This document shows, in pieces, positions 44,280-52,269 of a stretch of DNA of 64,000 bases; positions within the stretch are counted from its first letter, which is position 1; every line of letters starts with the position of its first letter. The notes below the pieces were generated by a model. That model was not told the origin of the DNA, did no database searches, and was given only the letters and a program-made list of their open reading frames with translations. The position numbers were made by a program, and so were the translations under genes. Source of the stretch: RCIO01 sp965232405. GTDB taxonomy: Bacteria > Pseudomonadota > Alphaproteobacteria > Rhizobiales > Rhizobiaceae. The DNA lies in assembly GCA_965232405.1 (NCBI GenBank), contig OZ246966.1, forward strand, positions 992,001 through 1,056,000. Reading direction: 5' to 3'.

Positions 44280-45566
44280 ATGGACTATCAGAGCCCCATT
44301 TCCCCCGGCCGCTCCTGGTATGAGGACACCGCCGGCAAGCGCCCGGAATACGCACCGCTCGACGGCGATGCCCAAGCCGACGTTGCCATTGTGGGTGGCG
44401 GGTTCACCGGGCTGTCGGCGGCCGTGCATCTGGCCAAGGCCGGCGTTGATGTCGTCCTGATCGAGGCACACCGTTTCGGCGACGGTGCATCAGGCCGCAA
44501 TGGCGGGCAGATGGGTACAGGGCAGCGCGGCTGGCCTGAAGAGCTGGAAGCCGAACTGGGCTTCGAACGTTCCAAGGCGCTGTTCGATCTGGCTGAAGAC
44601 GCCAAGGCGCATCTGCTTGATTTCGCATCCGTCAACAAGATCGAGATCGACTACCGGCCGGGCCAGATATCGGCCGCCCACAAAAGGCGCTATGTCGATG
44701 ACTATCGCGCGCATGCCGACATCATGGCCGAGCGCTACGGCTACCCGCATATCAGCTTCCTCGACCACGCGGAGACCGCAGAGGCGCTTGGGACCAACCG
44801 CTATTTCGGATCCGTACGCGACACAAATACCGGCCATATCCACCCCCTGAAGCTGGTGATCGGCACAGCAAAGGCGGCGAAAAAAGCGGGTGCGAAACTG
44901 CACGAGAAAACGCCTGCGCAATCGATCCGCCGCGCCTCAGGCAAGATCGTTATCGAAACGCCGCACGGCACAATCGCAGCCGACCGGGCGCTGATTGCCA
45001 CCAACGCCTATGCCGACGATCTGGAACCGGTGAGTGCCGCCCACATCATGCCGATCGGCTCGTTCATCGGCGCGACCGCACCGCTCGGCAAGTCGAGCCC
45101 GGTGATCCCGGGCGGCGAAGCGGTCGACGATTCCCGCTTTGTGGTGCGCTATTTCCGCAAGTCGAAGGACGGGCGGCTTCTGTTCGGCGGGCGCGAGGTC
45201 TATTCGACCAATGACCCGGTGGGCATTCGCGATCATATTCGCCGGCAGATCGTGGAACTCTATCCGGCGCTCGCCGACGTCGAGATTACACATGCATGGG
45301 GCGGCTATGTCGGCATCACCATGCCGCGCAAACCTTTCGTGCGGGAGGTCATGCCGGGCGTCACCTCAGCCGGCGGCTATTCCGGACACGGCGTGATGCT
45401 GTCAAACTTCACCGGCAAGCTCTACGCGGAATCGATCACCGGCAACCGCGACCGGTTGAAGCTCCTGCAGGAACTCAGGATCCCGGCCTTTCCCGGTGGC
45501 CGCTGGCTGCGCCAACCGCTGCTCTTCCTGGCGCTCAACTGGTACGCGCTGAGAGACCGGATCTAG
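44280..45566 (+). CDS. FAD-dependent oxidoreductase, gamma-glutamylputrescine oxidase-like (PuuB/OrdL)
   Basis: The 428-residue protein starts with SWYEDTAG and the FAD dinucleotide-binding motif ADVAIVGGGFTGLSAAVHLAKAG followed by GDGASGRNGGQM. The DAO-type C-terminus is visible in HAWGGYVGITMPRKPFVREV and GYSGHGVMLSNFTGKLYAE. It oxidises gamma-glutamylputrescine to the aldehyde in the Puu pathway. The ATG at 44280 follows the synthetase stop by 17 bases, so the two form an operon. Confidence 0.9.
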   Translation: MDYQSPISPGRSWYEDTAGKRPEYAPLDGDAQADVAIVGGGFTGLSAAVHLAKAGVDVVLIEAHRFGDGASGRNGGQMGTGQRGWPEELEAELGFERSKALFDLAEDAKAHLLDFASVNKIEIDYRPGQISAAHKRRYVDDYRAHADIMAERYGYPHISFLDHAETAEALGTNRYFGSVRDTNTGHIHPLKLVIGTAKAAKKAGAKLHEKTPAQSIRRASGKIVIETPHGTIAADRALIATNAYADDLEPVSAAHIMPIGSFIGATAPLGKSSPVIPGGEAVDDSRFVVRYFRKSKDGRLLFGGREVYSTNDPVGIRDHIRRQIVELYPALADVEITHAWGGYVGITMPRKPFVREVMPGVTSAGGYSGHGVMLSNFTGKLYAESITGNRDRLKLLQELRIPAFPGGRWLRQPLLFLALNWYALRDRI

Positions 45567-45652
45567 GGCAACACTGCCTGCCCCTGAGAGGTTAGCTCAC
45601 CCTCTCACTGGCCCATCAACTTCCGTATCCACGCAATATTTTCGCCGCCTGC

Positions 45653-45680
45653 TGTCGGCTAGAGTGGGGCTTGTCCGTCC
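45653..45680 (+). promoter_or_regulatory. ECF-type promoter of the YciI-sigma operon (TGTCGG-N17-CGTCC)
   Basis: TGTCGG (45653-45658) and CGTCC (45676-45680) are 17 bases apart and the -10 ends 19 bases before the YciI ATG. The same two blocks with the same spacing recur before the SRPBCC gene at 47365. The -35 agrees with the TGTCG-type motif reported for sigma factors of the YciI-linked ECF group, indicating autoregulation. Confidence 0.6.
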
Positions 45681-45699
45681 TAGCCATGAAAGGCCCGAA

Positions 45700-46083
45700 A
45701 TGCAGTACGCGATCCTTTGCTACAACCATGAGGAAATCACCTCCGCCTGGACGAAGGAGGAGGACGATCTTTGCATGAAGCAGCTTCTGGCCGTTCAGGA
45801 GCCGCTGAAACAGCAGGGCAAGCTCGGCCCGGTGGCGCGGCTCCTGCCAACGTCCTCGGCGACCACACTGCGGAAGACCAAGGACGAACCGCTCGTAATC
45901 GACGGGCCTTTCGCGGAGACCAAGGAACAGCTTCTCGGCTTCTACGTGGTCGATGTCGAAAATCTCGACGAGGCGCTGGGCATCGCCCGCGACCTCGCCA
46001 AAGCCAATCTCGCCATGGGCTCCTATGAAATCCGGCCCATCCAGATGTTCCTGCCGAACGAGATATCCAACGGAGCGACATGA
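45700..46083 (+). CDS. YciI/DGPF family protein partnered with an ECF sigma factor
   Basis: The 127-residue protein begins MQYAILCYNHEE and carries the DGPF signature as IDGPFAETKEQLLGFYVVDVENLDEAL, the YciI-like fold. In the group of ECF sigma factors next door (ECF42 type) a DGPF protein is the constant genetic partner, although it is not a classical anti-sigma factor. Its stop overlaps the sigma gene start by four bases (ATGA). The ATG at 45700 is preferred over one at 45664, which lies inside the promoter. Confidence 0.88.
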   Translation: MQYAILCYNHEEITSAWTKEEDDLCMKQLLAVQEPLKQQGKLGPVARLLPTSSATTLRKTKDEPLVIDGPFAETKEQLLGFYVVDVENLDEALGIARDLAKANLAMGSYEIRPIQMFLPNEISNGAT

Positions 46084-47357
46084 CCGACATTGCCTGGATC
46101 GACAAAGCGCTCTCAGCCGCCCGCCCGCAGGCGGTGGCTGCCCTTTTGCGCTATTTCCGCGATCTCGACACCGCGGAGGAAGCATTTCAGGAAGCCTGTC
46201 TCCGGGCGCTGAAGAACTGGCCGAAAAACGGGCCGCCACGCGACCCGACCGCATGGCTGATCTTTGTCGGCCGCAATTCGGGCATCGACACGATCCGCAA
46301 GCTCAGCCGGCAGACGGAACTGCCGCCGGAAGACCAGATTTCTAATCTGGAAGACAGCGAGGCCGAAATGGCCGAGCGGCTCGACAATGCGGACTATCGC
46401 GACGACGTGCTGCGCCTTCTGTTCGTGTGCTGCCATCCCGAACTGCCGTCGACCCAGCAGATCGCACTTGCACTGCGCGTCGTATCCGGCCTGTCGGTGA
46501 AGCAGATCGCCCGCGCTTTCATCGTGGGCGACAGCGCGATGGAGCAGCGCATCACCCGCGCCAAGGCACGCATCGCAAAGGCAGACGTACCCTTCGAGGC
46601 GCCCGACGCGGTGGAACGGGCGGAGCGTTTCACCGTCGTCACGGCGATGGTCTATCTCGTCTTCAACGAGGGCTATTCTGCAACCGGCGACGAGGTCCCT
46701 GCCCGCGCACCTCTGTGCGACGAAGCGATCAGGCTCGCCCGGCTGCTTCTGCGCCTGTTTCCTGCCGAACCCGAGATGATGGGGCTGCTGGCGCTGATGC
46801 TGATCCAGCATTCGCGCATGCCGGCGCGTTTTGACGCTGACGGCCACATCGTTCTCCTGGAAGATCAGGACCGGGCCATATGGAACCGCCAGATGATCAA
46901 CGAGGGACTGGCGCTGATCGACAAGGCGATGCGTCATCGCTCGCCCGGTCCCTATCAGGTGCAGGCGGCAATTGCTGCGCTGCACGCGCGCGCCGACAGC
47001 GCCGCAGATACTGACTGGGCGGGCATCGACCAGCTTTATGCCGCGCTGGAGATCATGCAGCCGTCACCGGTCATCACACTCAACCGGTCGGTTGCCGTGG
47101 CCAAGCTGCATGGAGCCGAAGCCGCGCTGGACATGGTCGAGACACTTTCACCGCGGCTCGACAGCTATTTCAATTTTCATGGGGTACGCGGCGCATACCT
47201 GATGCAGCTTGGCCGCAGGGCCGAAGCGCGCGAAGCGTTCGACCGGGCCATCGCGCTCGCCAATTCGGCGGCAGAAGCCGCTCATATCCGCATTCATCTT
47301 GACCGGCTTGAAAAGGACGGCGCGGAAACGACCGAAGCGGCTGCAGCACAAAAATAG
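46080..47357 (+). CDS. ECF-type RNA polymerase sigma factor with C-terminal extension (ECF42/SigJ-like)
   Basis: The 425-residue protein has sigma region 2 near the start (LLRYFRDLDTAEEAFQEACLRALKNWP, DPTAWLIFVGRNSGIDTIRK), region 4 (ALRVVSGLSVKQIARAFIVGDSAMEQRITRAKARI near residue 145) and a long helical C-terminal domain of ~230 residues with TPR-like repeats (GAYLMQLGRRAEAREAFDRAIAL). This size and the DGPF partner are the ECF42 group features. The protein likely controls its own operon and the SRPBCC gene, because both have the same TGTCGG-N17-CGTCC element. Confidence 0.9.
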   Translation: MTDIAWIDKALSAARPQAVAALLRYFRDLDTAEEAFQEACLRALKNWPKNGPPRDPTAWLIFVGRNSGIDTIRKLSRQTELPPEDQISNLEDSEAEMAERLDNADYRDDVLRLLFVCCHPELPSTQQIALALRVVSGLSVKQIARAFIVGDSAMEQRITRAKARIAKADVPFEAPDAVERAERFTVVTAMVYLVFNEGYSATGDEVPARAPLCDEAIRLARLLLRLFPAEPEMMGLLALMLIQHSRMPARFDADGHIVLLEDQDRAIWNRQMINEGLALIDKAMRHRSPGPYQVQAAIAALHARADSAADTDWAGIDQLYAALEIMQPSPVITLNRSVAVAKLHGAEAALDMVETLSPRLDSYFNFHGVRGAYLMQLGRRAEAREAFDRAIALANSAAEAAHIRIHLDRLEKDGAETTEAAAAQK

Positions 47358-47364
47358 CGGCGTG

Positions 47365-47392
47365 TGTCGGATCGGATGTCCTTCATGCGTCC
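47365..47392 (+). promoter_or_regulatory. Second copy of the TGTCGG-N17-CGTCC promoter, before the SRPBCC gene
   Basis: TGTCGG (47365-47370) and CGTCC (47388-47392) are again 17 bases apart, 33 bases before the SRPBCC ATG and inside the 68-bp gap after the sigma gene. The intervening bases differ from the first copy, so only the two recognition blocks are conserved. Confidence 0.6.
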
Positions 47393-47425
47393 TCGGTACA
47401 CGAACCCAATTGAGGAGAAATGACC

Positions 47426-47902
47426 ATGACCGCCACCCAGCAGAACCACGAACTCGACCTTGTTCTGGAACGCATCATCGACGCGCCGCGCGCGCATGTG
47501 TTCCGGTGCTTCAGCGACCCGAAACTGCTCGAACAATGGTTCGCCCCCAAGCCCTGGACAATCAGGGATGTCGAGATCGACCTTCGTCCCGGCGGTGTGA
47601 GCAAGTTCACGATGCACGGTCCGGACGGCGAGATGTTCCCCGCTTCGGGTGTGTATCTCGAAGTCGTGCCCGACGAGAAGATCGTGACGACCGATGCCTA
47701 TGCCGCTGGCTGGGTGCCGTCTGAAAACCCGTTCTTCACCGCGGTGATGACCTTTGAGGACGCGGGCGATGGCAAGACCAAATACACCGCGATTGCCCGC
47801 CACTGGCGCGCCGAGGACAAGGAAACCCACGAAAAAATGGGCTTTCACGAAGGCTGGGGCCAGACCGCCACCCAGCTCGAGGAACTGGCAAGAACGCTGT
47901 AG
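47426..47902 (+). CDS. SRPBCC / AHSA1 domain protein
   Basis: The 158-residue protein is an AHSA1-like START/Bet v1 fold: LVLERIIDAPRAHVFRCFSDPKLLEQWFAPKPW at the start, DLRPGGVSKFTMHGPDG in the middle and HEKMGFHEGWGQTATQLEELA at the end. Such proteins are common targets of YciI-linked ECF sigma factors and may bind a hydrophobic ligand. AGGAG is 8 bases before the ATG at 47426. It has its own ECF-like promoter and is convergent with the SLC13 gene, whose stop is 1 bp away. Confidence 0.88.
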   Translation: MTATQQNHELDLVLERIIDAPRAHVFRCFSDPKLLEQWFAPKPWTIRDVEIDLRPGGVSKFTMHGPDGEMFPASGVYLEVVPDEKIVTTDAYAAGWVPSENPFFTAVMTFEDAGDGKTKYTAIARHWRAEDKETHEKMGFHEGWGQTATQLEELARTL

Positions 47903-47903
47903 C

Positions 47904-49673
47904 TTATAGCGGCCAGAAGAACAGAATGGCCGGCACGGAAACCGCGATGATGATGAGTTCCAGCGGCAGACCCATGCGCCAGTAGTCGCCGAAGCGATAG
48001 CCGCCCGGTCCCATGATGATGGTGTTGTTCTTGTGCCCGATCGGCGTGAGGAAGGCGCAGGATGCGGCCACGGCAACACCCATCAGGAACGGATCGGGCG
48101 ACACGCTCAGCCGGTCCGCCACCTGCATGGCCACCGGCGCGGCGATCAGTGCGGTGGCGACATTGTTGAGGAAGTCCGACAGCGTCATGGTGACGATCAT
48201 CACCGCCATCAGGATCGCCCAGGCCGGCAGGCTGCCTGTCCCCGACACGATGAGGTCGGCAATGAGTGCGGTACCCCCGGATTCCTCCAGCGCCAGCCCG
48301 AGCGGGATAAGACAGGCGAGCAGAACCAGTACCGGCCATTCGACACTTTCATAGACCTCGCGCGGGCTGATCAGGTTGAAACCGGCATAAACACAGACGG
48401 CGCCCGCCAGCGCGATTGCAAGCGGCAGAAACCCGATCACCGACAGGCCCACAGCAACAGCAAATGTGCCGATGGCGAACAGCGCCTTGCCGCGCTGGAT
48501 GACGGCATGGCTCTTGTCGGCGATCGGCAGCACGCCCAGCCATTCGGCCGCGTTGTTCACCCGGCTCTCCGGTCCCAGAAGCAGCACCACATCGCCCGGC
48601 TTGATGGTCAGCTTGCGCACCCGCTCGCGAAATTTGCGACCCTGACGTGAGACGCCCAGCAGCGTGACGCCGCGACGGTACAACAACCTCAGATCGAGCG
48701 CGGTGCGCCCGGCCATGCGTGCGCCGACGGGCACAATGGCCTCGATCATGGTCAGCGAGCGACCCGTCAGCCCGCCATGCTTCTCCGCGCCCGCAGCGTT
48801 CAGCCCGGCTGCGCCGATAAAGGCCTCTATCGACTTCGGATTGCCTTCGAGCACAAGGAAGTCATTCTTGCGGATTTCCTCGCCGGTCGCCAGGCCGGGC
48901 AAACGCTTGCCGCGCCGCACCATGCCGACAATCGTCACATCGTTTTCTTCCGCCGCCTCATAAAGCTCCGACACCTGCTTGCCGACCGACTTGGAGCCCT
49001 CCGGCACCTTGGCCTCGGCGACAAACAGGCCCGCATCACTCTCCTCCGTTGCCGGCTTCTGGCCGTCCTGCGGGATCAGCCGCCAGCCGACCAGCGCAAC
49101 GAAGATGATGCCGGCAATCGCGCAGACGAGCCCGACCGGCGAGAAATCGAACATGCCGAACGGCTCGCCCAGCGCGCGCTCGCGAAACTGCGCAATGACG
49201 ATATTGGGTGGCGTGCCGATCATGGTGATCATGCCGCCCAGAATGGTCGCAAAGGAAAGCGGCATCAGCGACAGCGAGATGGCGCGTTTGGCCTTTTTCG
49301 CCGTCTCCATGTCGAGCGTCATCAGGATGACGAGAGCGGCGACGTTGTTGATGATGGCCGACAGCGCAGCCCCGACGACCGACATCACGCTGATATGGAC
49401 AGGCAGGCTGCGGTCCGACGACACGACATATTGCGCGATCAGCTCGACTGCACCGGAATTGAGCATGGCGCGCGAAACGATCAGCACCAGCGCGATGATG
49501 ATCACCGCCTCGTGGCCAAATCCGTCAAATGCGTGGTGCGGATCGACAACGCCGCCGGCCACCGCGATGACCAGCGCTGCAAACGCCACCAGATCGTAGC
49601 GGATGCGGCCCCAGACCAGCATGACGAAGACAACTGCCAGAAGCGCGAAAAGAAAAATCTGGTCGCCGGTCAT
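47904..49673 (-). CDS. SLC13 family anion permease with TrkA-C domains
   Basis: The 589-residue membrane protein has two blocks of hydrophobic helices (residues ~5-190 and ~395-588) flanking two TrkA_C-like domains (~205-375; GKQVSELYEAAEENDVTIVGMVRRGKRL and RKLTIKPGDVVLLLGPESRV). The permease blocks show NNVAALVILM and LNNVATALIAAPVA motifs and GTPPN typical of the CitMHS/ArsB-like SLC13 group. It may transport sulfate, dicarboxylate or similar anions; the substrate is not resolvable. Confidence 0.88.
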   Translation of the reverse strand: MTGDQIFLFALLAVVFVMLVWGRIRYDLVAFAALVIAVAGGVVDPHHAFDGFGHEAVIIIALVLIVSRAMLNSGAVELIAQYVVSSDRSLPVHISVMSVVGAALSAIINNVAALVILMTLDMETAKKAKRAISLSLMPLSFATILGGMITMIGTPPNIVIAQFRERALGEPFGMFDFSPVGLVCAIAGIIFVALVGWRLIPQDGQKPATEESDAGLFVAEAKVPEGSKSVGKQVSELYEAAEENDVTIVGMVRRGKRLPGLATGEEIRKNDFLVLEGNPKSIEAFIGAAGLNAAGAEKHGGLTGRSLTMIEAIVPVGARMAGRTALDLRLLYRRGVTLLGVSRQGRKFRERVRKLTIKPGDVVLLLGPESRVNNAAEWLGVLPIADKSHAVIQRGKALFAIGTFAVAVGLSVIGFLPLAIALAGAVCVYAGFNLISPREVYESVEWPVLVLLACLIPLGLALEESGGTALIADLIVSGTGSLPAWAILMAVMIVTMTLSDFLNNVATALIAAPVAMQVADRLSVSPDPFLMGVAVAASCAFLTPIGHKNNTIIMGPGGYRFGDYWRMGLPLELIIIAVSVPAILFFWPL

Positions 49674-49749
49674 GCGAAATCAGGTCCTGAGTTGGGAATG
49701 TGGCGATGCCACGGGCGGAACATCACGGTGGAACTCAGGCAACGATGTG

Positions 49750-50496
49750 TCAGATGCAGCGCCCGCCGTCCACCTCGAGCGCAACGCCGGTGATGAACTC
49801 GGCTTCGTCGGAGGCAAGCCACAGTGCCGCATTGGCGATGTCGAGCGGTGTCGATAGCCGGCCTAGCGGGATGGACGAGCGAAACAGCGCGCGTTTCTCG
49901 GGCGTGTCCTCGCCCATGAACTGAGCCAGCATGCCGGTTTCGCCGGCGACGGGACAAAGGCAATTCACCCTGATCTTCTTCGGCGCCAGTTCAACGGCCA
50001 TCGACTTGGTGGCGGTGATCGCCCAGCCCTTGGAGGCGTTGTACCAGGTTAGGCCCGGTCGCGGCCTCAGACCCGCCGTCGAGGCGGTTGTGATGATCGA
50101 GCCGCCGCCCTGCTTTTCCATCACCGGCACGACAACACGCGTGGCGTGGTAGATCGCCTTCATGTTGACGGCGGTGATGAGATCGAAGGTTTCCTCGTCG
50201 ACCTCCAGCATATCGCCATTGCGATGGGTGAAGCCGGCATTGTTGACCATGATGTCGACGCGGCCAAAGGCCTTCATCGTCACGTCCATCATCTCGTCGA
50301 ATTCGGCCTTCTGCGACACGTCGGTCTGCACGCAAACCGCGTTTTCGCCAATCGCCTTCGCAACCTTTTGCGCACCACGGAAGTTGATGTCGGCGACGAC
50401 AATCTTCGCGCCCTCTTCGGCGAAACGCTTTGCCATGCCCTCGCCGAAGCCGGATGCCGCGCCGGTGATGATGGCGACCTTGTCTTTCAGTCTCAT
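49750..50496 (-). CDS. SDR family oxidoreductase
   Basis: The 248-residue classical short-chain dehydrogenase has the NAD(P)-binding TGAASGFGEGMAKRF (residues ~11-25), NNAG (~87), the catalytic Ser-Tyr-Lys set (TTASTAG, then TWYNASKGW), and a C-terminal ALEVDGGRCI. FabG/3-oxoacyl reductase-like enzymes fit, but substrate cannot be inferred. It is downstream of the aldehyde dehydrogenase on the same strand across a 114-bp gap that contains palindromes. Confidence 0.87.
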   Translation of the reverse strand: MRLKDKVAIITGAASGFGEGMAKRFAEEGAKIVVADINFRGAQKVAKAIGENAVCVQTDVSQKAEFDEMMDVTMKAFGRVDIMVNNAGFTHRNGDMLEVDEETFDLITAVNMKAIYHATRVVVPVMEKQGGGSIITTASTAGLRPRPGLTWYNASKGWAITATKSMAVELAPKKIRVNCLCPVAGETGMLAQFMGEDTPEKRALFRSSIPLGRLSTPLDIANAALWLASDEAEFITGVALEVDGGRCI

Positions 50497-50563
50497 GTAC
50501 GTCTCGCTCGTTGCGGGCAGCTCTGGGCCTGCCCTTCGCTATGGCTCAGGGCGTTCGTCGCTT

Positions 50564-50602
50564 CAGTCGACAAATCGTTGTCGACTGATCGGCCATTGGC
50601 CG
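50564..50602. repeat. Two palindromes, possible REP-like element between SDR and aldehyde dehydrogenase genes
   Basis: CAGTCGACAA-ATCG-TTGTCGACTG (50564-50587) is a perfect 10-bp inverted repeat and CGGCCA-T-TGGCCG (50590-50602) follows 2 bases later. Just before, at 50530-50551, GCCCT...AGGGC forms another small stem. No T-run, so not a simple terminator; the cluster resembles short interspersed repeats but copy number cannot be judged here. Confidence 0.5.
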
Positions 50603-50610
50603 TCCGCTTC

Positions 50611-52083
50611 TCACCCATGATTGAACACGATCGTCTTCGTCGCGCTCATGTCGTAGAGCGCCTCGAAGCCCTTTTCGCGCCCGTGACCAGATTTCTTGAA
50701 GCCGCCGAAAGGCAGTTCGATGCCGCCGCCAGCCCCGTATCCGTTGACGAAAACTTGGCCGGCGCGCACGCGCTTTGCGACACGGTGCTGCCGCCCGCCA
50801 TCCTTCGTCCAGATGCCGGCGACAAGGCCGAACTCCGTGTCATTGGCCAGACGAACGGCGTCCTGTTCGTCCTCGAACGGAAACAGCGTAAGCACCGGCC
50901 CGAAAACCTCTTCCTGCGCGATCACGGCTGAGGGGTCGACCGCACCGAACAGTGCAGGGGCGAAATAGTAGCCGCGTTCGGGCGCATCGGCATGGACGGA
51001 CCCTCTCGCCAGCACCTCAACGCCGGCTTCTTCCGCAGCCGCGACAAACCCTGACACGCGCTCGCGCTGTTTGAGGTTGATCAGCGCGCCGAGATCGAGA
51101 TCGGCGTCGTGAGGGCCGGCAACCAGCCGCGAGAAGCGCTCAGCCAGTCCCGCAGCGACTTCGCTGTAGATCGGATTTTCAATCAGGATGCGGCTGCCTG
51201 CCGAGCAGGTCTGGCCGCCATTTTGGATGATGGCATTGACCAGAACCGGCATCGCCGCCTCGAGGTCGGCATCGGCGAAGACGATCTGCGGCGACTTGCC
51301 CCCAAGTTCCATCGTGACGCCGCGATTGTTGCGGGCTGCCGCCTGCTGGATTGCCGTTCCCGTCGGCGGTGAGCCGGTGAAGGTCACGTAGTCGACATCA
51401 GGATGCGCCGACAGCGCGGCACCTGCATCGACGCCATATCCGGTGACGACGTTGAACACGCCACCCGGAATGCCGGCCTCGAGCGCCAGTTCGGCAATGC
51501 GCACCGTCGTCAGCGAGGCGTCCTCGGCCGGCTTGACCACCAGCGTATTTCCCATTGCGAGCGCGGCGCCCGCCACCCGCGCCAGGATCTGCAGCGGGTA
51601 GTTCCAGGGGATGATGCCGGCCACCACGCCATGCGGCTCGCGCAGCGTGAGCGCAGTATAGCCGTCGAGAAATGGAATGGTGTCGCCATGTATCTTGTCG
51701 CCGGCGCCACCGTAGAACTCATAATAGCGCATGGTAGCCGTGACGTCGGCGCGACCCTGCCTCGCCGGCTTGCCGGTGTCGCGCGATTCCAGCGCGGCCA
51801 GTTCGTCGCCGTGCCTTTCAACCAGATGAAAGAGCCGCGTGAGACAGCGGCCACGCTCGACCGCCGGCATGCGGCTCCACGGCCCCTCGTCGAAGGCCTT
51901 GCGCGCGGCAGCCACCGCGCGGTCCACGTCGGCCGCACCGGAGGCGGGGATGGTCGCGAAAACTTCGCCGTTCGACGGGCACACGACATCGATGCGCTCG
52001 CCGGACAGCGCATCCGCCGGTTTGCCGTCAATCACGTTCATATAGGCCAGCGTCTCGGCTGCGGCCCTGCCCTGGCTTCCCAT
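50611..52083 (-). CDS. NAD(P)-dependent aldehyde dehydrogenase
   Basis: The 490-residue enzyme has IIPWNYPLQILARV, TMELGGKSPQIVF with the catalytic Glu and NGGQTCSAGSRI with the catalytic Cys, and ends with GGFKKSGHGREKGFEALYDMSATKTI. It resembles the betaine/aminoaldehyde dehydrogenase branch, so a role in polyamine breakdown (PuuC-like) is possible but unproven. The ATG at 52083 (MGSQGRAAAETLA) is chosen; a longer frame would run to 52479 over the zwf region. AGGGAA lies upstream. Confidence 0.88.
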   Translation of the reverse strand: MGSQGRAAAETLAYMNVIDGKPADALSGERIDVVCPSNGEVFATIPASGAADVDRAVAAARKAFDEGPWSRMPAVERGRCLTRLFHLVERHGDELAALESRDTGKPARQGRADVTATMRYYEFYGGAGDKIHGDTIPFLDGYTALTLREPHGVVAGIIPWNYPLQILARVAGAALAMGNTLVVKPAEDASLTTVRIAELALEAGIPGGVFNVVTGYGVDAGAALSAHPDVDYVTFTGSPPTGTAIQQAAARNNRGVTMELGGKSPQIVFADADLEAAMPVLVNAIIQNGGQTCSAGSRILIENPIYSEVAAGLAERFSRLVAGPHDADLDLGALINLKQRERVSGFVAAAEEAGVEVLARGSVHADAPERGYYFAPALFGAVDPSAVIAQEEVFGPVLTLFPFEDEQDAVRLANDTEFGLVAGIWTKDGGRQHRVAKRVRAGQVFVNGYGAGGGIELPFGGFKKSGHGREKGFEALYDMSATKTIVFNHG

Positions 52084-52269
52084 GAGGATTTCCCTACTGC
52101 TTCGCTTTGTCGCAAAGTCTATGCTGCACCTGCGAAATGCCGCTATTGTGCGGTCCTGAAGGTGAAACCCGGAGCGGCACGCAGTGTCAAGGCTGACCTG
52201 CGGCGGCATCGGCACTGGCGAAACTAAATCGATTAGATTATACGCGGCGCGCAGGAACGAGATGAAACC

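Noticed and set aside
45585..45605. Hairpin GAGAGG...CCTCTC after the PuuB-like gene
   Set aside because: Short stem without a T-run; too weak to call a terminator.
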